Assembly (NCBI RefSeq): GCF_009910845.1 | Contig: NZ_SIJB01000022.1 | Location: forward strand, 1 to 64,000 | Direction of reading: 5' to 3' | Source: Chengkuizengella marina | GTDB lineage: Bacteria > Bacillota > Bacilli > Paenibacillales > KCTC-33759 | DNA: 64,000 bases | Shown: piece after piece, positions 44,474 through 53,661 of the stretch | How the letters are laid out: every line of letters starts with the position of its first letter | How positions within the stretch are numbered: position 1 is the first letter of the stretch | Program-made: the position numbers and the translations under genes | Notes under the pieces: model-generated | Databases searched by the model: none | Seen by the model: the letters and a program-made list of their open reading frames with translations, nothing else | What the model was told of the DNA's origin: nothing

Positions 44474-44959
44474 TTAAACTCCTCTTATCATTGCTGCTAC
44501 ACCTGTACGAGTGATTTGAATCACTCCATATGGTTTTAATAATTCCACCATCGCTTTCACTTTTTCAGAATCTCCTACGACCTGAACCATAATGCTCTTT
44601 GGACTAATATCTACGATCGTTGCTCTAAAAGTTTCCACAACACCAATGATCTCAGGACGTATGGAAGGTTCAGCGTTCACTTTAATTAAAGCTAACTCAC
44701 GTTCAACCATTGGATTAGCACTTATATCAATTACCTTGATTACATCGATCAACTTATACAACTGCTTTGAAATTTGTTCTAATTTATGATGATCACCATT
44801 CGTTACAATAATCATCCTGGAAAGGCCTTCTTCCTCAGACTTCCCAACTGTAATACTTTCAATGTTATACCCTCTTCGACCGAATAAACTTGCTACACGT
44901 TGTAACACCCCAGGTTGGTTGTTTACTAATATTGAAATGGTATGTTTTGTCGTATTCAT
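44474..44959 (-). CDS. ilvN: Acetolactate synthase, small regulatory subunit
   Basis: A 161-residue subunit with an N-terminal ACT domain (HTISILVNNQPGVLQRVASLFGRRGYNIESI) and a C-terminal domain (RPEIIGVVETFRATIVDISP). It activates the large subunit and brings feedback inhibition by valine. It follows ilvB with one base between stop and start. Confidence 0.95.
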   Translation of the reverse strand: MNTTKHTISILVNNQPGVLQRVASLFGRRGYNIESITVGKSEEEGLSRMIIVTNGDHHKLEQISKQLYKLIDVIKVIDISANPMVERELALIKVNAEPSIRPEIIGVVETFRATIVDISPKSIMVQVVGDSEKVKAMVELLKPYGVIQITRTGVAAMIRGV

Positions 44960-44960
44960 A

Positions 44961-46697
44961 TTACGAATCCCCCATTAACATTTCATCAATTGTGCTTCCT
45001 TGTTTTACCATTGGATACACATTTTCATGTTTTTCAACTATAAAATCGATTAATACTGGACCTGGTGTATCCATAGCTTCTTGCCAAGCTTTTTGTGCTT
45101 CTTCTTTATTGGTTGCTCTTAGCCCCTTTACTCCATATGCTTCAGCTAATTTCACAAAGTCTGGACTCCCAGATAAGTCGATATGACTATAACGATTGTC
45201 ATATATGATCTCTTGCCACTGACGTACCATTCCTAATACTTGATTGTTAATGACAACAATTTTTACAGGAATATTGTTAATCGCACAAATCGCTAATTCT
45301 TGTGCACACATTTGCATACCACCATCACCATTGATGGATACCACAAGTCGATCTTGATTTCCCAATTGTGCGCCTATGGCTGCAGGAAAACCAAAACCCA
45401 TCGTACCTAATCCACCTGATGTTATCCAAGAACGTGAATGATTGAATCTATAATACTGTGCAGCCCACATTTGATGCTGGCCTACATCAGTTGTAACGAT
45501 CGCTTCACCCTTTGTTGTTTCATGAATCATCTCAATGACATATTGTGGTTTAAGATGATTGTCACCATCTTCATACTTAAGTGGAAATTCTTTTTTCATC
45601 TTCTGTAATTCTTCAATCCATGCTTCCGATTGTGCTGGTTTTGCTTTTTTATTTGCAAGTTCTAGAACCTTCTTCACATCTCCCACACAAGGAATTGCTG
45701 TTTCAACCACTTTTCCTACTTCAGCAGGGTCAACATCAATGTGTGCTATTTTTGCATTTGGCGCAAATCCTTCCACCTTCATCGTTACACGATCATCAAA
45801 TCTTGCACCAATTCCTATTAACAAATCACAATTTTGAATTGCTTTATTTGCTGTATATGTTCCATGCATGCCCGGCATGCCTAACCATAAATCATTTGAG
45901 CTAGGAAAGCCCCCGATTCCAAGTAAAGTTGTAATCGTTGGAATATTGGTTTTAGTTACAAATTTTAATAATTCGTTTTGTGCTCCTGCATATACAACGC
46001 CGCCCCCTGCAAGAATCACTGGTTTTTTTGCCTCATCAATTGCCTTTAATAAACGTTCTATTTGAAGTTTATTAGGTAATACCGTTGGGTTATACCCACG
46101 AATACTAATTTTACTATCATAAGTAAACTTTGTTTTAAGTGCAGATACGTCTTTAGGAATATCAATAAGAACCGGGCCTTTTCTACCTGTTGAAGCTATG
46201 TGAAAAGCTTCATGAACGATTTTAGATAAATCTTTAACATCCCGAACTAAGTAACTATGTTTTGTAATCGGCATGGTGATTCCAGTGATATCTGCTTCTT
46301 GAAAGGCATCTGTTCCGATAGCTGTGCTCATTACGTTTCCTGTAATGATTACAAGTGGAACTGAATCCATATATGCTGTCGCTATTCCTGTGACAAGATT
46401 TGTAGCTCCTGGACCAGAAGTTGCTATACACACACCAACCTTTCCTGTTGAACGTGCATATCCATCAGCAGCGTGAATGGCTCCTTGTTCGTGCCTTGTT
46501 AATAAGTGATTAAAGTCAGGGTTTCCATGGATTGCATCATAAATATATAAAACGGCTCCTCCTGGATAACCAAAGACGCAATCAACACCTTCTAAAAGTA
46601 GTGAACGAAGCAAAATCTCTGATCCTGTAATTACATCCGGTTGCATCAACTTAGCATAAAGTTCTTTATTTGTAGCCTTTAACGTCTGGGTGCTCAT
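44961..46697 (-). CDS. ilvB: Acetolactate synthase, large catalytic subunit
   Basis: A 578-residue thiamine-diphosphate enzyme condensing two pyruvates or pyruvate with 2-ketobutyrate. Marks are GYPGGAVLYIYDAI, the catalytic Glu in LLTRHEQGAIHAADGYAR, and the ThDP motif GDGGMQMCAQELAIC..NN. I start at ATG 46697 (MSTQTLKATN) with GAGGAGGATGTAAG; the open frame runs on to 46748 into the T-box terminator. First gene of the operon. Confidence 0.95.
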   Translation of the reverse strand: MSTQTLKATNKELYAKLMQPDVITGSEILLRSLLLEGVDCVFGYPGGAVLYIYDAIHGNPDFNHLLTRHEQGAIHAADGYARSTGKVGVCIATSGPGATNLVTGIATAYMDSVPLVIITGNVMSTAIGTDAFQEADITGITMPITKHSYLVRDVKDLSKIVHEAFHIASTGRKGPVLIDIPKDVSALKTKFTYDSKISIRGYNPTVLPNKLQIERLLKAIDEAKKPVILAGGGVVYAGAQNELLKFVTKTNIPTITTLLGIGGFPSSNDLWLGMPGMHGTYTANKAIQNCDLLIGIGARFDDRVTMKVEGFAPNAKIAHIDVDPAEVGKVVETAIPCVGDVKKVLELANKKAKPAQSEAWIEELQKMKKEFPLKYEDGDNHLKPQYVIEMIHETTKGEAIVTTDVGQHQMWAAQYYRFNHSRSWITSGGLGTMGFGFPAAIGAQLGNQDRLVVSINGDGGMQMCAQELAICAINNIPVKIVVINNQVLGMVRQWQEIIYDNRYSHIDLSGSPDFVKLAEAYGVKGLRATNKEEAQKAWQEAMDTPGPVLIDFIVEKHENVYPMVKQGSTIDEMLMGDS

Positions 46698-46739
46698 CTT
46701 ACATCCTCCTCTCAAAATAATAAGATTATAACTATTTTT

Positions 46740-47075
46740 AAATACCAAAAAATCCTTTCATCCCACTGCTCTACTAAAGCAAAAATGGGACGAAAGGATT
46801 TTCCTTACGTGGTACCACCCAACTTTGTTACATACTTCACAATATATAACCTCAGAAAGTAACGATTAAGAAATAGCTGTCACTTACAGCATAATAACGT
46901 ATGCCTACCGATTCCCCCTACTAGGTTAAACCTTTCAGGAAAACAGCTCCAAGGCGAGCTCGTAAATAAGGGTTATGGCAAAGGTTTCAGCAAATCCTCT
47001 GCTCTCTGTTCACAGTGCCCTTATTCCTTTATCCTTTTCATAGCCGATGATCCATATGTGATTGGGTAATGATTT
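46740..47075 (-). promoter_or_regulatory. Leucine T-box leader of the ilv-leu operon
   Basis: The minus strand carries the T-box GGGTGGTACCACG (46820-46808), followed by a strong terminator (AAAATCCTTTC.TCCCA and its complement, 46752-46802). Stem I is visible from AATAAGGG pairing with CCCTTATT. Its specifier bulge TACGAGCTCG contains CTC (Leu), as in the B. subtilis ilv-leu leader. Uncharged tRNA-Leu would bind and permit read-through into ilvB. The specifier is my reading of the fold. Confidence 0.85.
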
Positions 47076-47081
47076 TTAACT

Positions 47082-47110
47082 ATTATATATACTACTTAAG
47101 TTTAAGTCAA
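47082..47110 (-). promoter_or_regulatory. Promoter of the ilv-leu operon
   Basis: -35 TTGACT (47110-47105), exactly 17 bp spacer, and a perfect -10 TATAAT (47087-47082) read towards ilvB. Transcription would begin near 47075, giving a leader of about 380 bases with the T-box. Confidence 0.8.
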
Positions 47111-47136
47111 CATATTTTCATCGGAATGCAAAAAAT

Positions 47137-47496
47137 TTAGGCATTAATTTTTTCTTTTGCTACATTTGCTAGGTTAGTGAAACCTTGTGTATCATTTACT
47201 GCAAGGTCTGCAAGCATTTTACGGTTAATATCTACACCTGCAAGTTTTAAACCATGCATTAATTTACTATAACTTAAACCATTAGTTCTAGCTGCAGCAT
47301 TAATACGTACAATCCATAATTTACGGAAATCACGTTTGCGCTGACGACGGTCACGATATGCATATAGCAATGATTTCATAACCTGTTCATTTGCTGTTTT
47401 ATAAATTCTATGTTTAGAGCCAAAGTAACCTTTAGCAAGTTTCAATACTTTTTTACGACGACGACGTGCAACATATCCACCTTTTACTCTTGCCAT
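47137..47496 (-). CDS. rplT: Ribosomal protein L20
   Basis: The 119-residue L20 of the large subunit: [20 protein letters not shown] start, [20 protein letters not shown] in the middle, [19 protein letters not shown] at the end. Required for 50S assembly; in Bacillus it also represses its own operon by binding the leader. Last gene of infC-rpmI-rplT. Confidence 0.98.
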   Translation of the reverse strand: MARVKGGYVARRRRKKVLKLAKGYFGSKHRIYKTANEQVMKSLLYAYRDRRQRKRDFRKLWIVRINAAARTNGLSYSKLMHGLKLAGVDINRKMLADLAVNDTQGFTNLANVAKEKINA

Positions 47497-47521
47497 CTTC
47501 TTCTACCTCCTATGTTCACTA

Positions 47522-47722
47522 TTATTTAAGATTTGATAATTGTTGAGCTAAACGTTTAACGTCACCTTTAGCCATGATTGGTTGAGTTTTCATTAAGTTT
47601 TTCTGTCTTCCTGACTTTTTAGCTAACAAGTGGTTTTTACCACGTTTATGTCTTTTAATTTTACCCGTGCCTGTCACTTTAAAACGACCTTTTAAACTGC
47701 TGTGAGTTTTCATTTTAGGCAT
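47522..47722 (-). CDS. rpmI: Ribosomal protein L35
   Basis: The 66-residue L35: [20 protein letters not shown], then [12 protein letters not shown]. Between infC and rplT as usual. Confidence 0.97.
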   Translation of the reverse strand: MPKMKTHSSLKGRFKVTGTGKIKRHKRGKNHLLAKKSGRQKNLMKTQPIMAKGDVKRLAQQLSNLK

Positions 47723-47774
47723 AATTGTATCCTCCTAAGAATTAAAGTATATTTCCTGAATCAGCTTTGGACAT

Positions 47775-48287
47775 CTATTTTTTTGTTATCGGAGCAAGCA
47801 CCATAATCATGCTTCGACCATCAAGTCTAGGTCTACGCTCAACTTCGGCATACTCTTTAACGTCTTCGATTACTCTATCAAGTACTTTTTTACCAATGTC
47901 AGCATGTGTAATCTCACGACCACGAAAACGAATCGAACACTTCACCTTATCTTCTGCCTTAAGGAATTTGATTACATTACGCAGCTTAGTTTGATAATCG
48001 TGTTCTTCGATTTTAGAGCTGAAACGAACTTCCTTAATATCCACAACTTTTTGATTTTTACGTGCTTCTTTTTCTTTTTTCTGTGCTTCATAGCGATATT
48101 TACCGTAATCTATGATACGACAGACTGGTGGTTTAGCTGTTGGAGCAACAGCAACTAGATCTAAATTTGCATCATATGCTAAACGTAACGCTTCTTTAAT
48201 GGGTTTGATTCCAAGCTGGTCTCCCTCGGCTCCAATTAAACGAACCTCTCTAGCTCTTATAGATTCGTTAATGATATGTTCTTTAAT
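47775..48287 (-). CDS. infC: Translation initiation factor IF-3 (ATT start)
   Basis: IF-3 binds the 30S subunit and checks start codon and tRNA. The frame is much longer than its first internal ATG (48044). Upstream it reads KEHIINESIRAREVRLIGAE, LRLAYDANLDLVAVAP and PPVCRIIDYGKYRYEAQKK, the typical N-domain. The start is ATT at 48287, seven bases after GGAGGTG, giving 170 residues. Rare ATT starts are a known feature of infC and allow IF-3 to control its own synthesis. Confidence 0.95.
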   Translation of the reverse strand: MKEHIINESIRAREVRLIGAEGDQLGIKPIKEALRLAYDANLDLVAVAPTAKPPVCRIIDYGKYRYEAQKKEKEARKNQKVVDIKEVRFSSKIEEHDYQTKLRNVIKFLKAEDKVKCSIRFRGREITHADIGKKVLDRVIEDVKEYAEVERRPRLDGRSMIMVLAPITKK

Positions 48288-48316
48288 AACGTGTCACCTC
48301 CGCTAAAAATTTAAAA

Positions 48317-48480
48317 CAAAAAAAATGTGAGCAGATTCATTCGCCCACATCATTTATTTCATCTCACAAAGAGATAAGATTTATCATTTGAACCAGCTAA
48401 CAGCATGTTAGTCAGGTGAGAAGCGGGCGCTTCTGCTTGTTGATTTGTTCTAACTATAAAAAGATACCACATGGAATTGC
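48317..48480 (-). promoter_or_regulatory. infC operon leader (L20-leader-type) with terminator
   Basis: On the minus strand AGAAGC-GCCC-GCTTCT and CTAACA-TGC-TGTTAG hairpins are followed by a terminator GTGGGC..GCTCAC (48348-48327) with a run of T, 30 bases before infC. This matches an L20-controlled attenuator, in which free L20 would stabilise the terminator. Assignment to the L20 leader family is by position and structure, not by alignment. Confidence 0.65.
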
Positions 48481-48740
48481 TGTTGTCAATTTGTTTATTC
48501 AATAAACACGAATTGTTCCTTTCAAGTTTAACATATGAATTAAAAAACACCATGAAAAATAAACTCATTTTATACAATTTTTTTATATAGTTTTTATATT
48601 CCTTTTACTATTCTATAGTATTATAAAGAGAGTTAGAGATATATCTTAAATTAAAAGTGGAAAAATCAACAAATTTCCTTTAAAATTACCCATACAACAC
48701 TTTCTTTTCAGACGTCAGGTTTAAAAGGTGGGAATGGAAT

Positions 48741-49259
48741 ATGTTATATCGATTAAAAACGATTGAAAATCAAATATTTTTCTTTATAAATGTAAAACTA
48801 AAAAATAAAATATTAGATATTGTCATGACAAATATTACTCATTTAGGCGGAGCTTTATTTACCATATGTGTTACTTTAGCGTTGTCTATTTTTGCATCTG
48901 CTCCATGGAAACATGTTGCTTTTATGAGTTTAGTATCATTAAGTTTAAGTCACATTCCAGTAGCAATCATTAAAAAAACTTATAAAAGATTAAGACCTTA
49001 TCTAGTTATTAAACATGTAATCACTTATAAAAATCCATTGAAAGATCATTCTTTTCCATCAGGTCATACCGCTGCTATTTTTTCAATTATTATACCTTTT
49101 ATCATTAGCATACCTGTAATGACTATCATTTTGCTGCCATTAGGTTTCATCGTTGCAATCTCTAGAATATATCTAGGACTACATTACCCATCTGATGTAT
49201 TTGCAGGTTTAATCATTGGTACATTAACCGGTATATCCGTGACAAACATTTTAGGATAA
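48741..49259 (+). CDS. PAP2-family membrane phosphatase (undecaprenyl-diphosphatase-like)
   Basis: A 172-residue protein with five or so membrane helices and the three PAP2 motifs KKTYKRLRP, HSFPSGHTA and SRIYLGLHYPSD. Such enzymes dephosphorylate lipid pyrophosphates such as undecaprenyl-PP or phosphatidylglycerol phosphate at the outer membrane face. The next gene is a lipid glycosyltransferase, so a shared envelope function is likely. Confidence 0.85.
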   Translation: MLYRLKTIENQIFFFINVKLKNKILDIVMTNITHLGGALFTICVTLALSIFASAPWKHVAFMSLVSLSLSHIPVAIIKKTYKRLRPYLVIKHVITYKNPLKDHSFPSGHTAAIFSIIIPFIISIPVMTIILLPLGFIVAISRIYLGLHYPSDVFAGLIIGTLTGISVTNILG

Positions 49260-49413
49260 CTTAATCTAGAAAGCTTTTTAGTTTCAAATGGGAATTTTTT
49301 TTTGAATTTCTGCTCGCCGATCGGGGAAAATTAATTTTATCATCAATCATAATATTTATGAAATAGAATTTGGAAATAAATATTAGTTATTTTAAAAAAA
49401 CGATCAGAAGTAG

Positions 49414-50511
49414 GTGAGCGCTGTTTTGCAACAAAAAAATGTACTCATTTTATCAGAAGGATTTGGGACAGGTCATACACAAGCTGCATATGCCATTTCT
49501 GATGGGTTAAAAAATCAATTTATTGATACCAAAGTAATTGAATTATTAAAATTTCTTCATCCAAATTTAGCACCTCATTTCTTTAATGTATACCGTAAAA
49601 CATTAAATGTACAACCCAAAATATATGAGAAACTGTATAAATCTCAATATGAAAATTCACTTAATCGTTTTACTCAAATGCTTCTCCATCGTATCTTTTA
49701 CGCTAGAACTTATACATTTATTAAACAATTTCAACCAGATACTATCCTCTGTACTCATCCTTTCCCCAACGCCGTGATTGCCAGATTAAAAAGATTAGGA
49801 CTTCAAATACCTTTATATACAGTACTTACTGATTATGTTATACATGGGGCTTGGATCACACCAGAGACAGATAAATATCTAATACCTACTGAAGAAATAA
49901 AAAGACAATTAATTAAAAAAAATGTACCTGAAGAAAAAATTATGATCTCTGGCATTCCAATACACTCTAAATTTTGGAAAACAAATGAAAAGTTAAAAAT
50001 AAGGGACAAGTTTGGACTTCAAACTATGCCTACTGTGTTAATTATGGGGGGCGGCTGGGGAATGATGAAATACAATGAATTAATGGAATATTTATTGTTA
50101 TGGAAGGATAAAATTCAATTCATTATCTGTATGGGGAATAATGATAAGGCTCGAAAAAAGATCATTTCAAATACTAAATTTCAACACCCTAATATCCATA
50201 TTTTTGGTTTTACTAAAGCAATTGATGAATTAATGGATGTTTCAGATTTGTTAATCACAAAACCAGGCGGAATCACTTGTACAGAAGGTTTAGTAAAACA
50301 ACTACCCATGTTATTTTATAACCCTATTCCAGGTCATGAGGAAGATAATTGTCAATTTTTCTTAAATCATCATCTGGCAGAAAAACTTACTTCAATTGAA
50401 GAACTAAAATTTTGGCTAAATCAGTTGGTGCAGCAACAAGAAATCACATTTCAATCAAATTCTTTTTGTACAACTCAATTCTCTGTAGATGAGATCAATT
50501 GTCTGATTTGA
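49414..50511 (+). CDS. Diacylglycerol glucosyltransferase-like glycosyltransferase (MGDG synthase family)
   Basis: A 365-residue GT-B enzyme. The N-terminal LILSEGFGTGHTQAAYAI and the ~40-residue region HPNLAPHFFNVYRKTL are typical for UgtP/MGDG synthases. The UDP-sugar part has LIMGGGWGMMKYNEL and VSDLLITKPGGITCTE. UgtP adds glucose to diacylglycerol for glycolipid and lipoteichoic acid anchors. Two starts are possible: GTG at 49414, or TTG at 49426 with AGGTGAG eight bases before; the second looks better. Confidence 0.8.
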   Translation: MSAVLQQKNVLILSEGFGTGHTQAAYAISDGLKNQFIDTKVIELLKFLHPNLAPHFFNVYRKTLNVQPKIYEKLYKSQYENSLNRFTQMLLHRIFYARTYTFIKQFQPDTILCTHPFPNAVIARLKRLGLQIPLYTVLTDYVIHGAWITPETDKYLIPTEEIKRQLIKKNVPEEKIMISGIPIHSKFWKTNEKLKIRDKFGLQTMPTVLIMGGGWGMMKYNELMEYLLLWKDKIQFIICMGNNDKARKKIISNTKFQHPNIHIFGFTKAIDELMDVSDLLITKPGGITCTEGLVKQLPMLFYNPIPGHEEDNCQFFLNHHLAEKLTSIEELKFWLNQLVQQQEITFQSNSFCTTQFSVDEINCLI

Positions 50512-50631
50512 GAAAATTAAGACAAATTAACAGGTCCAATAATACAATCCCATCTCCAACTCACTGAATAAACTATTAATATATGAAACCTTATTGGTCT
50601 CATATAATTAATGGTTCATGGAGGTGAGAAC

Positions 50632-50970
50632 GTGTCTAAACGAAAAAGTAAAACATGCCCTAAAAAAATTCAAGACTGTAATTGTTGTACAACATCATTG
50701 AAAAAAGCAATCGAAGAAAATTTTGATCAATTTGATCTAATTGGACTTACATTTTTTGGAGGAGTTAATATTGCTGTTGCTGTTGGTATCTTTATTGATG
50801 TTAGAGATGAAGTATTAGTTGCTAGAAACATTTTTAATATCCCTGGTACTGAATCAACAAGTTTTATCCCGTTGTGTGATATCTTAAGTGTAGATAAACT
50901 TGATAATCCTCCAACTCCTGCACCTGCTGAAGGAGGAAACCTATTTACCATTAAACCAATTAATGAATAA
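50632..50970 (+). CDS. Hypothetical Cys-motif protein (possible spore-surface protein)
   Basis: The GTG at 50632 follows GGAGGTGAGAAC directly, so I start there (112 residues) rather than at the ATG 50611, which precedes the site. N-terminal KRKSKTCPKKIQDCNCCTTS is basic and Cys-rich. The rest reads as beta strands (DLIGLTFFGGVNIAVAVGIF, VLVARNIFNI) and ends with a Pro-rich stretch. No family is recognised. CNCC-type N-termini and small size recall exosporium or coat proteins of this group. A terminator follows at 50993-51024. Confidence 0.55.
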   Translation: MSKRKSKTCPKKIQDCNCCTTSLKKAIEENFDQFDLIGLTFFGGVNIAVAVGIFIDVRDEVLVARNIFNIPGTESTSFIPLCDILSVDKLDNPPTPAPAEGGNLFTIKPINE

Positions 50971-50992
50971 AATATCATCTTTATATAGATTA

Positions 50993-51024
50993 ACCCTCCA
51001 TGGTCAGATAATGACTAGGAGGGT
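50993..51024 (+). terminator. Terminator of the CNCC protein gene
   Basis: ACCCTCC (50993-50999) pairs with GGAGGGT (51018-51024), followed by ATTTAA. Confidence 0.55.
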
Positions 51025-51044
51025 ATTTAACTGCAAAATCAATT

Positions 51045-51713
51045 TTATTTCAATAAAATCACTTCACAACGATGGATTCTCATCCCCTGTTCCACAAATT
51101 TTTCTTCATATTCTGTAAACACATGGTTTTCAGGCGTACCCTCTTTATGCAAGTCTAACTTTATATTTTTCATTTTTAAATCCAAATCAGCAAATGAATT
51201 TAAAGAAAACTCAAAGAGGGAAACAGAATCAGTTTTTAAATGAATTTCTCCCTTATCTTTTAAAACATATTGGTATTTATTCAAGAAATTTGTATGCGTT
51301 AATCGACGAGAAGCATGTCTTTTTTTGGGCCATGGATCACTAAAATTTAAATATATTTGATCAATTTCATTCTTTTCGAAAACTTCCTCTATTTTCTCTA
51401 TATTCATTAAGACAAGTCTTAAATTATCTATGTTTGAAACCCCTTGTTCTTCCCTCAAATCATATGCCTTCTCACTTGCTTTTCTAACTAACTCATCATA
51501 TAAATCTATCCCTATAAAATTGAATTCAGGATACTTCAAGCTCATTTCTGAAATGAATTTTCCTTTTCCCATCCCTAACTCTACGTGAATAGGATTGTCA
51601 TTTCCAAAAATGTCTTTCCATTTGCCTTTATTAGCTTGTGGTTTAAGTTCAACCACATCTTTAGCGTTTTCTAAAAACTCAATTGTATCTGATCGGCGTC
51701 TCAATCTGCCCAT
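51045..51713 (-). CDS. trmB: tRNA (guanine-46-N7)-methyltransferase
   Basis: A 222-residue SAM enzyme that forms m7G46 in the variable loop of tRNAs. Marks are VELGMGKGKFISEMSLKYPE (SAM loop), FIGIDLYDELV, and the catalytic YLNFSDPWPKKRHASRRL. Convergent with the CNCC protein gene. Confidence 0.95.
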   Translation of the reverse strand: MGRLRRRSDTIEFLENAKDVVELKPQANKGKWKDIFGNDNPIHVELGMGKGKFISEMSLKYPEFNFIGIDLYDELVRKASEKAYDLREEQGVSNIDNLRLVLMNIEKIEEVFEKNEIDQIYLNFSDPWPKKRHASRRLTHTNFLNKYQYVLKDKGEIHLKTDSVSLFEFSLNSFADLDLKMKNIKLDLHKEGTPENHVFTEYEEKFVEQGMRIHRCEVILLK

Positions 51714-51822
51714 GTAGATGTAACCCCCGTTTATCCTCTAAGTTCGTAATCATTGATATCTTATCATCAGTTATACTTTTTGAGCAACAAATATAAGTTG
51801 TATAATATTACTACTTAGTAAA

Positions 51823-52497
51823 TTATGAGGAATACGAATTAGATAACTTACGAGTAAGGTACTCAATTTTTTCCAATATCGTTGATTTATCATTCATTTT
51901 TTTTAACTCTTGATCTTTAAACACTTGAATTTTTTTGGCTTGATAATAATCTAATAACACTTGTTTTATTGTTAGTCCTTCCTCTAATAAGAAAGCTGGG
52001 TCAAGTAATTTTCTCAACATCACTTCATCTTGTACAGTGTAAATACTTGGATTTAATGAATGGAATATTCCTTCCTTCATACCCATCTCATAAAACTGTC
52101 TAATATTCATTTTTCTTTGTCGACGTGCAGAAATGATTGTTTCATATAAGTCAGGAAAACCAACCTTTAATTCTTCTAAAAATAATTCTGAAATATAAAT
52201 AAAAGTGAGTACTTCTTGTTCAAATAATTTTTGAAAACGATCTATATAAGTGATTTCATTGTTTAAAATAGTTTGATCCACTTCTTTATAATATGCAATA
52301 TAAGTCCCAGTAAGCTCTTGTATGATTTCTTCTTTAGAAGAAAAATAGTTATAAAGGGAAGCTTTACTGATCTGCATATGCTCAGCCATATCTTGTATTT
52401 TCAAAGAATTAAACCCTTTTATACGAATCACATTCATTAATTTACCTACGTATGTTTTTCTCATCTCTTCCCTTAATTCAGCATCAATTTTACGCAT
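51823..52497 (-). CDS. TetR/AcrR-family regulator
   Basis: A 224-residue repressor with an N-terminal HTH (GFNSLKIQDMAEHMQISKASLYNYFSSKEEII) and a helical ligand domain. It is divergent from the SDR gene at 52683; the ~185-base gap between them probably holds its operator. The ligand is unknown. Confidence 0.85.
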   Translation of the reverse strand: MRKIDAELREEMRKTYVGKLMNVIRIKGFNSLKIQDMAEHMQISKASLYNYFSSKEEIIQELTGTYIAYYKEVDQTILNNEITYIDRFQKLFEQEVLTFIYISELFLEELKVGFPDLYETIISARRQRKMNIRQFYEMGMKEGIFHSLNPSIYTVQDEVMLRKLLDPAFLLEEGLTIKQVLLDYYQAKKIQVFKDQELKKMNDKSTILEKIEYLTRKLSNSYSS

Positions 52498-52682
52498 ATT
52501 ATTTCCTCCTTAGTTCTATTAATTATTATACCATATAGTCACATCACAATATACATTTTACACTTTTTATGTTCTTTTTGTTTACAATGTAAAAAATAAA
52601 TGTTATAGTTATCACAGAAATATTTTAGACAATATAAATATAAAAAGTCTATAATGAATATAAAAAATTAGGAGTGATTTAT

Positions 52683-53423
52683 ATGAGTAAAAAAGTAGCC
52701 ATTATCACAGGAGCTAGTAGTGGGATTGGGCAAGCAACAGCACTAGAATTATCAAAACAAGGATTTAGAGTCATGTTAGCAGCAAGACGAGAGGACAGAT
52801 TAAAGCAGTTACAATCTGAAGTGATTCGTCATGGTGGTGAGGCTTCTTACCAAGTAACAGATGTAACTTCTTTTGCAGAGGTTGAAGCATTAGCTAAAGC
52901 AACGATTGAGCAATTTGGTCAAATTGATATCCTAGTGAATAATGCAGGAATTATGCCATTATCATTTATAAGCAGTAGAAAAGTGGATGAATGGGATCGC
53001 ATGGTGAATGTGAATATTAAAGGTGTACTTTATGGAATTGGTGCTGTTCTCCCATACATGGAAGAACAAAAATCTGGACATATTATCAACATATCATCTG
53101 TAGCAGGTCATAAAGTGATGCCAACAAGTTCTGTTTACAGTGGTACAAAATTCGCTGTGAGAGCAATCACTGAGGGATTACGTCAAGAAATGAAATCAGG
53201 GCAGAATATTCGCACAACGATTATTTGTCCAGGAGCTGTAGCAACTGAATTAACACATACAATCTCTGATGAGAATATCATCCGTAACTTGCAAGAAAAT
53301 TATTCAGATGTACAAACTTTAACAGGTGAAGATATTGCAAAAGCAATTGCATATGCAGTATCACAACCAGACCATGTAGATGTGAGCGAAATTATTATTC
53401 GCCCGACAGAACAAGCATTATAA
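52683..53423 (+). CDS. Short-chain dehydrogenase/reductase
   Basis: A 246-residue classical SDR. Cofactor motif ITGASSGIGQAT (TGxxxGIG), RREDRL suggesting NADPH preference, NNAG, and the catalytic Ser-Tyr-Lys in ISSVAGHKVMPTSSVYSGTK. ATG at 52683 after TTAGGAGTG; the open frame from 52674 is too close to it. Likely controlled by the divergent TetR protein. Substrate unknown. Confidence 0.9.
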   Translation: MSKKVAIITGASSGIGQATALELSKQGFRVMLAARREDRLKQLQSEVIRHGGEASYQVTDVTSFAEVEALAKATIEQFGQIDILVNNAGIMPLSFISSRKVDEWDRMVNVNIKGVLYGIGAVLPYMEEQKSGHIINISSVAGHKVMPTSSVYSGTKFAVRAITEGLRQEMKSGQNIRTTIICPGAVATELTHTISDENIIRNLQENYSDVQTLTGEDIAKAIAYAVSQPDHVDVSEIIIRPTEQAL

Positions 53424-53661
53424 TTATTAGGATATAAAAGGCACTCATATATTAAATTTAAAATACAAAGCACACACATAACATGCATGTGATTTCTCTT
53501 TGAAATTACATGCTTTTTTAATTATAAATCTAAAAACTCATTAAAATTTTGAAATAAAAACTCCGATAGATGACTTTCATTTAGATATAAACAAATCATG
53601 TTATAAATTTGCAAAAACTAAATATACTACAGTGAAACTTCTTTTTTGGAGGAAAATGGGT

